Shown here: positions 19,472 to 19,535 of the stretch, one piece after another
How the letters are laid out: each line of letters starts with the position of its first letter
Numbering within the stretch: the stretch's first letter is position 1
Source: JBKBMT01 sp046295655
Lineage (GTDB): Bacteria > Pseudomonadota > Alphaproteobacteria > Rhodobacterales > Rhodobacteraceae
NCBI GenBank assembly: GCA_046295655.1
Contig: JBKBMT010000053.1
Location: 1-19,535 of the forward strand
Length of the DNA: 19,535 nt
Direction of reading: 5' to 3'
Notes under the pieces: model-generated
What the model was told of the DNA's origin: nothing
Seen by the model: the letters and a program-made list of their open reading frames with translations, nothing else
The model's database searches: none
Translations under genes and position numbers: made by a program

Positions 19472-19535
19472 TGTTATGATTTGTGAAGGGGTATGCGGGC
19501 GGTTTGGTCGTTATCGGCGGCGGACGTTCGTATAT

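Larger units (their letters stand above)
19334..19535 (+). other. Probable 5' leader of an rRNA (rrn) operon; 16S gene expected beyond the window
   Basis: This stretch has no convincing protein gene. It holds a 15-base palindrome (19373-19387), a hairpin (19419-19437) and a boxA-like antitermination site (19461-19471), then GCGGGCGGTTTGGTCG, which matches my memory of the leader before 16S rRNA in Rhodobacterales. The mature 16S start is not seen. Small open frames here are unlikely to be genes. Confidence 0.6.

Noticed and set aside
1..19535. CRISPR array, insertion sequence, prophage or integrative element
   Set aside because: No spaced repeats, transposase, integrase or phage protein was seen; the genes are core or common accessory functions with uniform codon use.
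19200..19535. Small open frames at the right edge as genes
   Set aside because: They lack ribosome-binding sites and family similarity, and overlap the probable rRNA promoter and leader.

Overview
The window is about 19.5 kb of GC-rich chromosomal DNA from an alphaproteobacterium, most probably of the order Rhodobacterales. The evidence is the pyrB - PH domain - PH domain - pyrC' gene order, a tiny aa3-type cytochrome c oxidase subunit IV gene, the msrP-msrQ pair, the close protein resemblance to Rhodobacter, Paracoccus and roseobacter families, and a Rhodobacter-like rRNA leader at the right edge. Nearly every base is coding, genes are often coupled by ATGA or TGATG overlaps, and convergent neighbours touch or overlap. 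A run of ten N inside msrP shows that this is a draft assembly.

Positions 1-2261 (minus strand) hold a pyrimidine operon: pyrB (aspartate carbamoyltransferase), two small membrane proteins with a bacterial PH-like domain, and the start of a dihydroorotase-like gene that lacks the HxH metal motif and is therefore probably the non-catalytic PyrC' partner. Diverging from it at 2384-3702 are a uracil-DNA glycosylase of the family 4 type and moaB. Positions 3786-8636 encode an RND efflux adaptor and permease, with no outer-membrane channel gene beside them. On the minus strand at 8581-9393 lies a stand-alone DsbD N-terminal-like periplasmic protein, followed by yqgE (plus) and a Sua5-type threonylcarbamoyl-AMP synthase (minus).

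Positions 11124-14352 form a three-gene operon: a long acyl-CoA dehydrogenase of the DmdC-like type, a metallo-beta-lactamase-fold hydrolase, and a DUF6173-like protein. Next come the 44-residue oxidase subunit IV, a lipoprotein that may have a permuted papain-like fold, the azlC-azlD branched-chain amino acid exporter (minus), and a GNAT acetyltransferase (plus).

The right end looks like an envelope oxidative-stress block. A secreted FAS1 (fasciclin) protein on the minus strand diverges from msrP-msrQ, the periplasmic methionine sulfoxide repair system. The fasciclin gene is preceded by a sequence that looks like a singlet-oxygen RpoE (ECF11) promoter. moaB elsewhere in the window belongs to molybdopterin biology, on which MsrP depends. 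The last 340 bases encode no protein and look like a ribosomal RNA operon promoter and leader (promoter, hairpins, boxA), with the 16S gene expected just past the window.

No CRISPR array, transposase, prophage gene or tRNA was seen. The most unusual small-scale signal is an A/T-richer stretch inside pyrC' (about 187-238), made of several short palindromes with a dnaX-type A AAA AAG heptamer, which may be an in-frame insertion.
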